A stretch of 64,000 bases of DNA from an uncultured Collinsella sp. (GCA_937995345.1 CALKKS010000018.1:5969-69968); one strand, 5' to 3'; counted from the stretch's first letter, positions 8,919-18,477 are shown. Notes: generated from the sequence alone by a model not told the origin. A program made the numbers and translations.

Positions 8919-8957
8919 AAAACCGACCAAAATAAACCTGTCCCTTTTTGGTAGGTC
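8919..8957. repeat. Family-2 GGGACAGG hairpin, degenerate copy b
   Basis: The core CCAAAATAAACCTGTCCCT is the exact complement of copy a, but the arms (AAAACCGACC and GGTAGGTC) have drifted. Together with copy a it forms a larger inverted repeat around the pth terminator. Confidence 0.6.
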
Positions 8958-9018
8958 GAACCGGATAAACCCTTTTCCCACCTGCCGAAGATACACGTAA
9001 GCGACATGCCCATGAGGG

Positions 9019-9024
9019 TATAAT
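9019..9024 (+). promoter_or_regulatory. Candidate -10 box for nfnAB
   Basis: A perfect TATAAT lies about 105 bases before the nfnA start. No good -35 hexamer is seen at 17 bases, so activity is only suggested. Confidence 0.4.
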
Positions 9025-9129
9025 TTGCACCGTATGTCTGCACAACGCCTGTGCGCGTACGGTTTTATTCGGGCTACCGTCCATTTCCGTGGAGGCACGG
9101 TTCGGCGGCCCTAACAAGAGAGGGGTTCT

Positions 9130-9969
9130 ATGTATAAGATCCTGGAGAAGACGCAGTTCTCGGAGAAGGTGTTCAAGTTCCGCATCGAGGCGCCCGCAAT
9201 CGCCAAGCATGCGCACGCTGGACAGTTCCTCATGGTTCGCGCCAACGAGACGGGCGAGCGCGTCCCGTTTACCCTGGCCGGCTGGAACGGTGACGAGGGC
9301 TGGGTCGAGTTCATCTTCATGGTGATCGGCAAAACCACCGAGATGCTTTCCACCTACGAGGCCGGCGAGTCGCTGCGCGACGTCGTGGGCCCGCTGGGCG
9401 TTCCCACCGAAATGGCCGAGGGCCCCTGTGCCGTCATTGGCGGCGGCGTCGGCCTGGCAATTGCCTTCCCGGTCGCCAAGCACCTGGTCGAAACCGGCCA
9501 CGAGGTGCACGCCATCATGGGCGCCCGCACCAAGGACCTCCTGCTCATGGAGGACCAGTTCCGCGAGCTCCTCGACGAGGACCACATCCACATCACCACT
9601 GACGACGGCTCCTACGGCGAGCAGGGCGTTGTCACCGCTCCGCTGGAGCGTCTGCTGCAGGACAAGGCCGTGAGCCAGGTCTTCTGCGTCGGCCCCGTTC
9701 CGATGATGAAGTTCTCGACCCTCACCGCCCAGAAGTACGACACCCCCATCACCGCGTCGCTCAACCCCATCATGGTTGACGGCACCGGCATGTGCGGCTG
9801 CTGCCGCGTCGAGGTGGGCGGCGTGACCAAGTTTGCTTGCGTCGACGGCCCCGACTTCGATGCCACCCTGGTCGACTGGGATGACCTTCGTGCCCGCCAG
9901 GCCGCTTACCGTTCCGAAGAGGGCGAGTCCCTCAAGGCCTATGAGGAAAAGAGCTGCGCATGCCACTAG
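9130..9969 (+). CDS. nfnA: NADH-dependent ferredoxin:NADP+ oxidoreductase, small subunit (NfnA type)
   Basis: This is a 279-residue FAD/NAD(P)-binding subunit of the ferredoxin-NADP reductase/PyrK group. The N-terminal beta-barrel has RVPFTLAGWN for FAD, the middle has VIGGGVGLAIAFPVAKHL for the nucleotide, and the C-terminus has a [2Fe-2S] Cys cluster (MCGCCRVEV, then a Cys in KFACVDGPDFD). In isolation it could be a PyrK-like protein. Its 10-base overlap with a GltD-like partner fits NfnAB, which couples NADH and reduced ferredoxin to NADP+ reduction by flavin bifurcation. Confidence 0.88.
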   Translation: MYKILEKTQFSEKVFKFRIEAPAIAKHAHAGQFLMVRANETGERVPFTLAGWNGDEGWVEFIFMVIGKTTEMLSTYEAGESLRDVVGPLGVPTEMAEGPCAVIGGGVGLAIAFPVAKHLVETGHEVHAIMGARTKDLLLMEDQFRELLDEDHIHITTDDGSYGEQGVVTAPLERLLQDKAVSQVFCVGPVPMMKFSTLTAQKYDTPITASLNPIMVDGTGMCGCCRVEVGGVTKFACVDGPDFDATLVDWDDLRARQAAYRSEEGESLKAYEEKSCACH

Positions 9970-11369
9970 TTAACGGTCGTTTCGTTGCCGATATGAAGTC
10001 GCCCCGCACCCCCGATAACGAGGAGCCGGCTGCCGAGCGCGCCTGCGACTTCCGCCCCGTCGACAAGGGCTTCACCGAGGAGATGGCGCTGGCCGAGGCC
10101 GAGCGCTGCCTCAACTGCAAGAAGCCGTTCTGTGTTGAGGGCTGCCCCGTCAACATCAACATCCCCCGCTTTATCGAGCAGATCCGCGCGAAGGACTTCG
10201 GCGGCGCTCTCGATACCATCCGCGAGGACTCCATGCTTCCCGCTATCTGCGGCCGCGTCTGCCCGCAGGAGAACCAGTGCGAGGGCAAGTGCATCCGTGG
10301 TAAGAAGTCCGAGCCCGTGGCCATCGGCCAGCTCGAGCGCTTCCTGGGTGACCGCCCCGAGCTCGCTTCCACGCCCAAGATGGCCCCCAAGAACGGCAAG
10401 AAGGTCGCCGTCGTCGGCTCCGGCCCGTCCGGCATCACCTGCGCCGGCGAGCTCGCCCGCAACGGCTTTGACGTCACCGTCTTCGAGGCATTCTTCACCG
10501 GCGGCGGCGTGCTGGTCTACGGCATCCCCGAGTTCCGTCTGCCCAAGGCAGTCGTCAAGCGCGAGATTGACGGCCTGGAGGACATGGGCGTCAAGTTTGA
10601 GTACAACTCCGTCGTGGGCAACATGGCCACGGCCGAGGAGCTCTTCGAGCAGGGCTTCGACGCCATCTACGTGGCGACCGGCGCTGGCCTGCCCAAGTTC
10701 CTCAACGTCCCCGGCGAGAACCTGCCCAACGTCTTCTTCGCTAACGAGTACCTCACCCGCGTGAACCTGATGAAGGCCAACAAGTTCCCCGAGTACGACA
10801 CCCCCACCAAGCACGGCAAGAACGTCGTCGTCTTTGGTGGCGGCAACGTGGCTATGGACGCCGTCCGTACCGCCAAGCGCCTGGGCGCCGAGCACGCCAT
10901 CATCGCCTACCGTCGTACCGAGGACGAGATGCCCTGCCGTCGCGCCGAGCTGCACCATGCTAAGGCCGAGGGCGTCGAGGTTCTGCCGCTCGTCTCCCCG
11001 CTCGAGTTTGTCGCTGGCGAGGACGGCTCCGTGTGCGCCGTCAAGGTCCAGAAGATGGAGCTCGGCGAGCCCGACGAGTCCGGCCGCCGTCGCCCGGTGC
11101 CCATCGAGGGCGCCATCGAGGAGATCCCCTGCGACGTCGCGATTTCGGCTATCGGCACCAACGCCAACCCCTTCGCTGCCAAGATCGGCGGCAAGATGGA
11201 GCTCAACAAGTGGGGCTACATCGTCGCTGACGAGGAGACCGGACAGACCACCGATCCCCGCATCTGGGCCGGCGGCGACATCGTCACCGGTGCCGCTACG
11301 GTCATTCTGGCGATGGGCGCCGGCAAGAAGGCGGCAGCTTCCATCACCAAGAGCCTGCTGGGCGAGTAA
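9960..11369 (+). CDS. nfnB: NADH-dependent ferredoxin:NADP+ oxidoreductase, large subunit (NfnB / GltD-like)
   Basis: This 469-residue flavoprotein starts with a cysteine-rich Fe-S domain (CLNCKKPFCVEGCPVNINIP, then CGRVCPQENQCEGKC) typical of glutamate synthase small-chain-like proteins. Two dinucleotide folds follow: VVGSGPSGITCAGELA for FAD and VFGGGNVAMDAVRTAKRLGA for NADPH. The C-terminal AGGDIVTGAATVI closes the FAD site. No glutamate synthase large subunit is nearby, so the Nfn role is favoured over GltD. The start ATG lies inside nfnA with GAGGAAAAG before it. A terminator follows. Confidence 0.9.
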   Translation: MPLVNGRFVADMKSPRTPDNEEPAAERACDFRPVDKGFTEEMALAEAERCLNCKKPFCVEGCPVNINIPRFIEQIRAKDFGGALDTIREDSMLPAICGRVCPQENQCEGKCIRGKKSEPVAIGQLERFLGDRPELASTPKMAPKNGKKVAVVGSGPSGITCAGELARNGFDVTVFEAFFTGGGVLVYGIPEFRLPKAVVKREIDGLEDMGVKFEYNSVVGNMATAEELFEQGFDAIYVATGAGLPKFLNVPGENLPNVFFANEYLTRVNLMKANKFPEYDTPTKHGKNVVVFGGGNVAMDAVRTAKRLGAEHAIIAYRRTEDEMPCRRAELHHAKAEGVEVLPLVSPLEFVAGEDGSVCAVKVQKMELGEPDESGRRRPVPIEGAIEEIPCDVAISAIGTNANPFAAKIGGKMELNKWGYIVADEETGQTTDPRIWAGGDIVTGAATVILAMGAGKKAAASITKSLLGE

Positions 11370-11397
11370 TCACCTGCAGCACTAGCCATCAAACGGC

Positions 11398-11435
11398 AAA
11401 GTCCCCGTCGAGCACACGCCCGGCGGGGACTTTTT
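11398..11435 (+). terminator. Rho-independent terminator of nfnB
   Basis: AAAGTCCCCG pairs with CGGGGACTTT across a short G/C-rich loop and ends in five Ts. It starts 29 bases behind the stop codon. Confidence 0.9.
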
Positions 11436-11452
11436 CTATGCCGGTCGCCCCA

Positions 11453-11487
11453 ACCACCACGATGGGGACAGGCATCTTTGTGGTGGT
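11453..11487. repeat. Family-1 ACCACCAC hairpin, degenerate copy
   Basis: ACCACCAC and GTGGTGGT bracket a centre containing GGGGACAGGCA. It matches the four better-kept copies elsewhere in the window in layout, but the inner arm bases have drifted. Confidence 0.65.
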
Positions 11488-11510
11488 CTGGGGTCTGGTC
11501 GGTCGCTTTG

Positions 11511-11726
11511 TCTCGATCTGTAACACGTGGAGCCCGTTGAGTATCGTAGTTGTTACAGATCGAGATATTGCGCCAGCCGCCTCCGCTTTGTCTCAATCTG
11601 TAACAGTTAGAGGCCAAATTCCTCGCTACGTGTTACAGATCGAGACGTTAGGTTGGCGACCATTCGGTTCATCTCAATCTGTAACATCTAGAGCCGTTTT
11701 GGGCAGTTTGGTGTTACAGATTGAGA
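11511..11726. repeat. Array of three 55-bp hairpin units (15-25-15)
   Basis: Three units start at 11511, 11591 and 11672, a period of 80-81 bp. Each has a 15-base arm TCTC(A/G)ATCTGTAACA, a spacer of exactly 25 bases, and the inverted arm TGTTACAGAT(C/T)GAGA. The arms are almost invariant and the spacers differ. The array lies immediately 3' of the large surface protein gene. There is no Cas gene and the arms are inverted rather than direct repeats, so this is not CRISPR. Confidence 0.85.
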
Positions 11727-11763
11727 TTTTGCTAAAGCCGAGGATGGGCGCCGTCACCAAAAC

Positions 11764-14700
11764 CTAGCGCTTGCGACGCTTGGTCGCGGCGATGCCGGCG
11801 GCGGATACGGTTGCGCCGGCGATGCCCAGGGCGGCGACCGTCATCGCGGTGGAGTCACCCGTGCTGGCGAGCTCCGTGCCGCCGGACTTCTTGCCGTTCT
11901 TGCCCTTACCCTTGGACTTGTCCGTCGTCACCGTGGTCGTCGTCGAAGTCGAACCACCCGCAGGAGCCCCGGTACCGCCAGAGCCATCCGCACCGCCACC
12001 CTGCTCGCCGCCGCCAGGCGTCGGCTCGGGCTCCGGCCCGGGCTCCGGCTTGGGCTCAGGTACCGCCTCATCGGTCACCGTAATCATAATGTTCAGACGC
12101 TCGGAATACTCGCTGTACGGCATGCCAGGGCGCTGTGCCGCAATGCGCACATACATATTGCTATCGAGCGCAATAGGCTCGGTGTACTTTACGCGGCCTT
12201 CGTCACGGCAGGGACAGGTGTCGTTGGTGGTGTACCAAATCGTCGCGCCATCCTCGGCCGAAAGCTCCAGCTTCGTACCCTTGGGCACCGTAATGTAGTT
12301 CTCCTTGGGCGACCATGCACCAAACGTCGTCGCACCAATCGTCGCCACCGGTCGCGCCGGTCGCACTGCCTCGGCAGACACGCGAACGTCGACCTGCTTG
12401 GACAGCGCCGTGCCGTCCACCGCCGCCGTCAACGTCGTCAAACCGGGCAGAGCACCATGTAGCGCAAACGTCGCCGCGCCGTCCTCGCCCGTCACGGCCT
12501 GGGTGGCATCGACAGAGCAAATAGCCGAGGACTCCAGCCCAACACTAACCTTGGCGCCCGCAAACGGCTTGCCCGCCCTATCGGTCACATGCGCCACCAG
12601 CTCAAAATCACTGCCCTCAAGCATGGTCACGGCCTGCTCCACGTTGAGCTTGAGCTTGTCGGCGCGAACGCCCACGACAAGCTCGCCACTTGTCCAGCGC
12701 GCCATGGCCGTGCCGGCGTAGTTGCGAGCACCGTCGAGCTCAAACGCCACCGTCGAGCCCGCCTCACGCGCATCGGCATAGCGAATACGCAGCACGCGCG
12801 ACAACGGCTTGCCATTGGGATCGTCCTGCTTGTCGAGCCACGCATACGTCACGTCGCCCAAGCCCTGCGCGTACAATGCGGCCAGGGCATCGTCGCTCGC
12901 ATCCATATACTGCGCAAACTCAACCTCGATGCAATCGGTATAGGCATGGGCCGAAGCCACCTCGGGCGCCGCCGTCGACACCAAACCAATGTTCACCTCA
13001 GTCTGAATCGGCGGCACGCGCAGCCAAGCCGAACGCGCCTCCTCATACCCGTCCTTGGTCACGCGCACCTGATACCAGCCGGTCGGCGTATTCCAGTTGT
13101 AAGCACCGTCCGCACCCGTCGCAAGCGGATTGTCCTGCTCATACTCCTCGGCATCCCAACGCACTGCATTGGTACCGGCCGCATCGTCGGCGCTCCACAG
13201 CTCGACCGTTGCGCCCTCGACCGTATTGGACAGCAGGCCCTCGTACACCACGCCCGCAGGATCGGGTGCGGCCTTGGCGGCCACATTGCGATAACGCGCC
13301 TCGAAGATCGACTGCATCTTCTCGTCCGAGATCAAGCCGTCCTTGTTGGCGTTATAGACCTCGGCATCGGTCAGCTCGCCCCAGTTGACCGTAATACGAT
13401 TCTGGCATGCGCGCTCCACCTGCTCGCAGGCAACATCGTAGGCGCATTCGGCATTGGTCAGCTTAATCGCGCGCTCCGAACCCACGCTGGTCGAAGCCGC
13501 GTCATAGGCAGCGCCCACCACAGTACCCGCCGAACCGGCCGTCAGCACGCCGGCGATTGTCATAATGGAGCCCACCGCCACATCGGTGCTGTCGTGGCAG
13601 AGCTGGCGATACAGCAGATCCTCAAACGCACGCGCCTTCTCCATGGCGTCACGCAGCGCGTAAATGCACTTCCAGTCATCCTCGGTCTTCTCGGGCTTGG
13701 CAAGCAAGCGCGTATGCTGAAGCTCATAGCCCTCGCGCTCGCCCTTCACCTTCTGCATGCGGACGTTCACGTTCTCCCAGTTCTTGCTGGCATCGTTCAC
13801 GCCGTAAATGCCGGTAAAGATGCCGATGCCCTGGGTCGCCGCGGGAAACGCCTGGCCGGCCGCCTTCCACGCATCGGTCTTAAAGACCTGTCCGAACATC
13901 TCGCACTCAATCTTATAGCTCTTGAGCGAACGGATCGTGCGGATGAGCTTCATATGGGCGCTCACGTCGCCGTTGCGCTTCCAAGCCATAAGCCAGCCGC
14001 GAATCGTAGAGTTATTGAGGCTATGGACCACATTCCAGTTGTCGTACAGGTTGTCCAGAATGTCACACTGCATGGCGATCGAGTTAAACAGAAGCGCCTG
14101 GCTCTTGTTGTTATTGGAGTTCTCGATAAATTCCGACTCTATATAGGCTGTCTGCTCGCCATCGGGCGCCGCGACCTTAAAGCCCTTGACGGTATCGTCG
14201 TCAGCCGCCTTGTAGCTCAGCGAGCTGCCGAGCGCCTGGCCCAAATCGTTAAACCCGCTCGTCGACTGGCCGTTGTACTCGCTGGCCTTAATGCCCGCAC
14301 ACTTGTTGAGCGCCGCAGCGCTTGCGTCATTCCAGCTTCCGTATTGGTTGAGCCGGCCGATACCCATCGACTGGCCCACCAGATCCTCGGCCTGCTGGGC
14401 AATAAACTCCGCTCGCGATGCATGGTCGACGAGCTCCTTGATGGCGGCCGCATCCGCCGCATTTGCACCCTGAGCCGACGCGAGCTCCTGGTACCAATCC
14501 TCGCCGGTGCCATACGCGTCCTCAAAGATCATCTTGTCCACGTTGACGCCATAGCTGTCGCCCTGCTTGGTCAGCAGCGCCGCCGACCCGCCGACCGCGG
14601 CCTTGAGCTCAGCCGCAAACTGAGCGGCCTCGTCGTTGCCAGCATCATCACCCTCGCCTTCGCGAGCAGCAGGGGCACGGCGGGCCTTGCGAGCAGCGCC

Positions 14701-17700
14701 GCCCTGGGCTTGGCCCTCTTTGCCGTCCTTGTCCTCCTCGGCAAACGCATCGGCGACCATCTGATCAATCGCGTCGTTAAACGCCTCGTCGACATCATTA
14801 AACGAGTTATCCATCATATACTCGTGCCACTGCTGCACGGCATTCGAGAACTCCTGCTGGCGCTCCTCGGCCGCGGCGGAATGCTTTTTGGCCGACGCGT
14901 TGGCGTCAAAACTCAGCATGGTCATAAGCTGAGCATTGGAGATGCGGTAGGTCTGCGGCATAAAGATCTGCTCAAAGTTGCCGCAGTTCACATAGGTCGA
15001 GTCATTCGCCTTGTTAAACTCGTCGAGCAGCTTAAGGTAACCCTCGTCCACATACTCCGCCACATAGCGCACATGGGTGCCCTCGCGCGACTTTTGAGTC
15101 AGAGGAATCGTCACCGTCTTGCCATCCACGCAGTCCACGTACAGGTCGAGCGTGTCGGCGGCCTCTTCGTTTCCCACCTCGAGCGTGATATCGAACGTCC
15201 AGTAGGCGTTCTTCTTTTGCGGCAGATGATGGAAGGTCCACAGACTCTTGCCGGTGTCCTTGCCATCCTTGACCAGGCTTTGTGTACCGCCACGATACGT
15301 CACATCAAAGTTCCAAACCGAAGCGCCCGGAACATAGCGCACATAATTGCGAGCCGTCACCTCTGCGGCAGCGGCGACGTCGGTCGAGCCCACGCGCGCT
15401 TCGAGCGTCACACGCTCGGCGGCAAGCGTATCCTGCGGCAGGTCGTATTCAATCTTGGCACGGCCGAGTTTATTGGTCTTGCCGGTGTACTTTGCAGCCG
15501 ACGAGCCCGTCCCCACGGTAAGCTGCACGCTTTTGCCCGGCGCCGCATAAACGTAGGCCACATTGCCCAGCAGGCTGTGAACGTCGGTGCTGTCGACCTC
15601 GATGCGCGATCCGCCAACCTCGAGTGTGGTGCTTCCCAGCGGCAACGTCACCTCGCCCAGCGTAATAAGCGGCGAGATGGCATAGATGTCCGCGGCCTTA
15701 GGCTTAAAGCGCACAAACACATCGGCGCCCATGCCCTCTTTCATGTCGAGAACGAGGTTGTCGCCCTCCCACGTCGCGTCAGTCCACCATGTACGGGAGC
15801 TATCACCGGGGTCGCGAGAGCCTGCGGACACATCCTCGACGGCATCCTTGGCCAGCGGAATCTCAATCTTGGCAGCCTGGCTGTCCTTGAGCTCGTAATG
15901 AATGCGCAGTTCGGTCTCCACCCCAACGACCGCAGACGAATCAGCGATAACCGAGCCCGCCGTCAGCCCGCGCTCGGCACGATACGTCTCCACGTCAAAC
16001 GTGGGGACGTCGAGCGTCACGTCAAGCTGTTTGCCGTCCTCAATCTTCACCTGCTTTTGCGCGATATGCTTCCCCACGGTCAGCCCTAGGCGGCTAAACG
16101 TGGAATAGCTCGTCGCTTGGATGTCGTAGCTCGTCTTGTTAAAGGCAACGATGGTGTACGAACCGGCCTTAAGGCGCGGCGTCTCGGCCTTCATGATGGG
16201 CATGGTGCCATCGTCTTCGTAACCCATCAGATAGGTAATGCCATCAGCAACCAGCTTGCCATCGGACGTGCGGAACACCAGCACGCGGTTGGCGCCCTGA
16301 TAATCACCCTTGGTGGTGACCGTTGCCGTACCCCAAGGCTTTAGGTCGATATCGACCTTACCGGCCGAGGGCTTCACCGTCGCCGTCGCCCCACCCAGCT
16401 TGAGGCTGTCTTTGGGCTCGAGCGTTATCTCCAGATCCTGGTCCGCGTCGGCAATGGCCTGCGACACCACGAGTGCTGTGCCCTGGATACGGTAGTCGTT
16501 TTCCTTGTCGCCCTTGGCAGGTTTGAGCGTCTTGCCGCCGCTCTTCACCGTCAGATCGATGTTATCGAGACTATCGAGCTCAATGCGTTCGGTCTTATCC
16601 TGGCCTGCGACCGGTTCGAGATAGGCCACATTGAGTTCAATCGCGCGCGAAGTCGGAATCTTGGTAAAGTCCTCCGCCTTAATCTCTCCGATATTCCATG
16701 TGCCCGTCATCTGGTCGCCCGGGCGCGCCAGCACCATGTCATAATAACCGCCGAGCGAAATGCGCAGGGTGGCTGCTGTCTTGGAGAGAGCGTCCGCTGT
16801 AAAGCCGCCGTCATCGCCAACCGCCAGCAGCGTGGACTGCCCCGCCTGCACGAGTGTAGCCGTCGCGCTCTGGGGAAGTTTGCCCGTCACCTGGACCGCC
16901 TCGCCCATCCACTCAAACGTGTAGGCAGGCTTTGAGGAATCGACGGAGTCCTTGCGATCGGCCACGGCATCGGCAAGCTTTTTGACCATCGAGGGGTTGC
17001 CAGCCGAATCGGTCGCATAGGCATAGATGGTCTGGCCTTCACTAAAGGGAATCGCATACGTTACGCCATCGATTGTCACGCGCTCATTATAGTCGCCCGG
17101 ATAGCCCGCCTCACCAAACTGAAGATCGGGGTTCATCACGCGCAGGGCAACGGCATTATGGTTCGTCTCGTTTCCGTATCTCGTGTTCTCAAAAGCTCCC
17201 CACTCTATCATTTCCACGCTTTTGGGTAGCACAATCTCTTTGCCGGCAATCGCAGGATCAAGAGAGGCGAACGCGAGCGCCCCGATAGATTTGACGCCAT
17301 CGCCAATCGTCACCGACGACACGTGCGAGCACCCGTCAAAGGCATGGCGCTCGATTCGCTCCACCGTGCCCGGCACATTGATCTGCGTAAAGGTGAGTAC
17401 CGTTGTATCCGAGACATAGAACTGTGGCACGCCGCAATAGGCGAATGCAAGATAGTCGATAGTTTTGACCGAAGGCGGCAGCGTTGCCACCACATTGTCG
17501 TCAAGTTGTTCACATTCCTTAAAGGCCTGCTCGGGAATCGTGGTAAAGGCCGCGTTGTTGGGCCAGGTTACCGTTTGGAGCGTCTTGCTTTTGTAGAATG
17601 CATAGCTCTTGAGCTCCTCGACCGAATCGGGCAGTGCGATCTCTTTGATGCTGCTGCCGCCCAAGCCGCCAACCGAGCGGACATGCGAATTAGGGGCGAA

Positions 17701-18336
17701 GGTGATCGATGTGAGCGCAGCGCTTCCCATACCCGTAAGGCTTACGACATTTTTGCCGTCGATGGTCGAGGGCACCTCCAACGTGGTAATGCCCGCGTCG
17801 CCATACTCGATAGAAATTTCGTTGGTGACGCTATCGATCGAGAAGTAGTACTGCGCGGGGGTCTGCTCGCCGGCCACGTAGCCATCGTCGTATTCGTCCT
17901 TTACGCCCGTGGCGCCCTTCGAGGTTGCCCAGAGTTCAAGTTCCTCGTTCCAGGTCGCCTCGGTGCCGGAAGCCTCCTCTTGCTTTTGCTGCTCGGCGAG
18001 CTCCTTGCCCTCGACAAGATCGGTGGCAAGCGTACCCGCAGGTGCGCTCTCGGTCTGTCCGGCGCCCGTCAGGCCCGCCGCCGATGCAATCTCGGAGGCC
18101 GGGGGCGTAGGGGTGTCACCGGCCTCGAGCGCTGTGGGGTCGGCAGCGCCGGCATCGGGCGCGGCGTCGGCGGGGTCGGCATCGTCTACTTGGTCGACAT
18201 CCGTCTGCACAAAGGTGCTATCGGTGGTGAGCACCTCAGCAAATGCGCCCATAGGCAACGAGCCCGTCACCATGGTGAGGGTCACCGCGGCAATGGTCAG
18301 GCGGCGGCAAAGCGCTCGAACAGTAGTCCACCTCAT
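11764..18336 (-). CDS. Giant LPXTG-like surface protein with leucine-rich and Ig-like domains
   Basis: This 2190-residue protein is exported and probably sortase-anchored. A signal peptide ends near residue 33 (GAFA). An acidic Ala/Pro-rich stalk follows, then BspA-type (LRR_5) leucine-rich repeats at about 180-385, a long central region with beta-rich and helical parts, a carboxypeptidase-regulatory-like domain (ATVELWSADD to VRVTKDGY), a bacterial Ig-like domain, a chitobiase-like C-terminal fold (IWYTTNDTCPC), a Pro/Glu linker, LASTG near 2156, a hydrophobic segment and KRRKR. The ATG after AAAGGAA is chosen. A role in adhesion is inferred. Its last 30 residues nearly match the neighbouring surface protein. 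Confidence 0.85.
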   Translation of the reverse strand: MRWTTVRALCRRLTIAAVTLTMVTGSLPMGAFAEVLTTDSTFVQTDVDQVDDADPADAAPDAGAADPTALEAGDTPTPPASEIASAAGLTGAGQTESAPAGTLATDLVEGKELAEQQKQEEASGTEATWNEELELWATSKGATGVKDEYDDGYVAGEQTPAQYYFSIDSVTNEISIEYGDAGITTLEVPSTIDGKNVVSLTGMGSAALTSITFAPNSHVRSVGGLGGSSIKEIALPDSVEELKSYAFYKSKTLQTVTWPNNAAFTTIPEQAFKECEQLDDNVVATLPPSVKTIDYLAFAYCGVPQFYVSDTTVLTFTQINVPGTVERIERHAFDGCSHVSSVTIGDGVKSIGALAFASLDPAIAGKEIVLPKSVEMIEWGAFENTRYGNETNHNAVALRVMNPDLQFGEAGYPGDYNERVTIDGVTYAIPFSEGQTIYAYATDSAGNPSMVKKLADAVADRKDSVDSSKPAYTFEWMGEAVQVTGKLPQSATATLVQAGQSTLLAVGDDGGFTADALSKTAATLRISLGGYYDMVLARPGDQMTGTWNIGEIKAEDFTKIPTSRAIELNVAYLEPVAGQDKTERIELDSLDNIDLTVKSGGKTLKPAKGDKENDYRIQGTALVVSQAIADADQDLEITLEPKDSLKLGGATATVKPSAGKVDIDLKPWGTATVTTKGDYQGANRVLVFRTSDGKLVADGITYLMGYEDDGTMPIMKAETPRLKAGSYTIVAFNKTSYDIQATSYSTFSRLGLTVGKHIAQKQVKIEDGKQLDVTLDVPTFDVETYRAERGLTAGSVIADSSAVVGVETELRIHYELKDSQAAKIEIPLAKDAVEDVSAGSRDPGDSSRTWWTDATWEGDNLVLDMKEGMGADVFVRFKPKAADIYAISPLITLGEVTLPLGSTTLEVGGSRIEVDSTDVHSLLGNVAYVYAAPGKSVQLTVGTGSSAAKYTGKTNKLGRAKIEYDLPQDTLAAERVTLEARVGSTDVAAAAEVTARNYVRYVPGASVWNFDVTYRGGTQSLVKDGKDTGKSLWTFHHLPQKKNAYWTFDITLEVGNEEAADTLDLYVDCVDGKTVTIPLTQKSREGTHVRYVAEYVDEGYLKLLDEFNKANDSTYVNCGNFEQIFMPQTYRISNAQLMTMLSFDANASAKKHSAAAEERQQEFSNAVQQWHEYMMDNSFNDVDEAFNDAIDQMVADAFAEEDKDGKEGQAQGGAARKARRAPAAREGEGDDAGNDEAAQFAAELKAAVGGSAALLTKQGDSYGVNVDKMIFEDAYGTGEDWYQELASAQGANAADAAAIKELVDHASRAEFIAQQAEDLVGQSMGIGRLNQYGSWNDASAAALNKCAGIKASEYNGQSTSGFNDLGQALGSSLSYKAADDDTVKGFKVAAPDGEQTAYIESEFIENSNNNKSQALLFNSIAMQCDILDNLYDNWNVVHSLNNSTIRGWLMAWKRNGDVSAHMKLIRTIRSLKSYKIECEMFGQVFKTDAWKAAGQAFPAATQGIGIFTGIYGVNDASKNWENVNVRMQKVKGEREGYELQHTRLLAKPEKTEDDWKCIYALRDAMEKARAFEDLLYRQLCHDSTDVAVGSIMTIAGVLTAGSAGTVVGAAYDAASTSVGSERAIKLTNAECAYDVACEQVERACQNRITVNWGELTDAEVYNANKDGLISDEKMQSIFEARYRNVAAKAAPDPAGVVYEGLLSNTVEGATVELWSADDAAGTNAVRWDAEEYEQDNPLATGADGAYNWNTPTGWYQVRVTKDGYEEARSAWLRVPPIQTEVNIGLVSTAAPEVASAHAYTDCIEVEFAQYMDASDDALAALYAQGLGDVTYAWLDKQDDPNGKPLSRVLRIRYADAREAGSTVAFELDGARNYAGTAMARWTSGELVVGVRADKLKLNVEQAVTMLEGSDFELVAHVTDRAGKPFAGAKVSVGLESSAICSVDATQAVTGEDGAATFALHGALPGLTTLTAAVDGTALSKQVDVRVSAEAVRPARPVATIGATTFGAWSPKENYITVPKGTKLELSAEDGATIWYTTNDTCPCRDEGRVKYTEPIALDSNMYVRIAAQRPGMPYSEYSERLNIMITVTDEAVPEPKPEPGPEPEPTPGGGEQGGGADGSGGTGAPAGGSTSTTTTVTTDKSKGKGKNGKKSGGTELASTGDSTAMTVAALGIAGATVSAAGIAATKRRKR

Positions 18337-18396
18337 GGTCGTTCCTTTCCTGCAAACCAAAAGTCATCCAGCGTAATCGTTGTCCAAAAACAAAGC

Positions 18397-18430
18397 GAAC
18401 GGTAGGTTCATATATACGAACCTACCGTTC
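18397..18430. promoter_or_regulatory. Palindromic upstream element of the first surface protein gene
   Basis: GAACGGTAGGTTC and GAACCTACCGTTC are perfect 13-bp arms around an 8-base loop (ATATATAC), 60 bases before the start codon. TCTACCTGCG adjoins it. The second surface protein gene has a matching arrangement, so a shared regulator or RNA element is likely. Confidence 0.6.
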
Positions 18431-18440
18431 TACCTGCGCA

Positions 18441-18477
18441 AACCACCACAAAGGGGACAGGCACCTTTGTGGTGGTT
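18441..18477. repeat. Family-1 ACCACCACAAAG hairpin
   Basis: AACCACCACAAAG is mirrored by CTTTGTGGTGGTT around an 11-base loop GGGACAGGCAC. The loop is the reverse complement of the loop in the other family-1 copies, so this copy is in the opposite orientation. Confidence 0.85.

Larger units (their letters stand above)
8757..9129. other. Gene-free stretch between pth and nfnA
   Basis: This interval contains no credible reading frame. It holds two inverted copies of the family-2 hairpin whose 19-bp cores (AGGGACAGGTTTATTTTGG and its complement) lie 139 bp apart, a G/C-rich hairpin between them, and a promoter-like TATAAT before nfnA. Confidence 0.7.
11370..11763. other. Gene-free stretch between nfnB and the first surface protein gene
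   Basis: No reading frame is supported. The stretch is filled by the nfnB terminator, one degenerate ACCACCAC hairpin and a three-unit array of 55-bp hairpins. It separates two convergent genes. Confidence 0.75.

Noticed and set aside
9130..11369. PyrK plus GltD (dihydroorotate dehydrogenase electron subunit and glutamate synthase small chain) as separate functions
   Set aside because: The genes overlap, there is no pyrD or gltB next to them, and the pair matches NfnAB organisation better.
11511..11726. CRISPR-like spacing of repeats
   Set aside because: The repeats are inverted pairs, not direct repeats. Only three or two units occur, and there are no Cas genes.
12589..16089. Long plus-strand open frame opposite the 2190-residue surface protein gene
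   Set aside because: It is His/Arg/Leu-rich shadow coding without a ribosome site or any domain.
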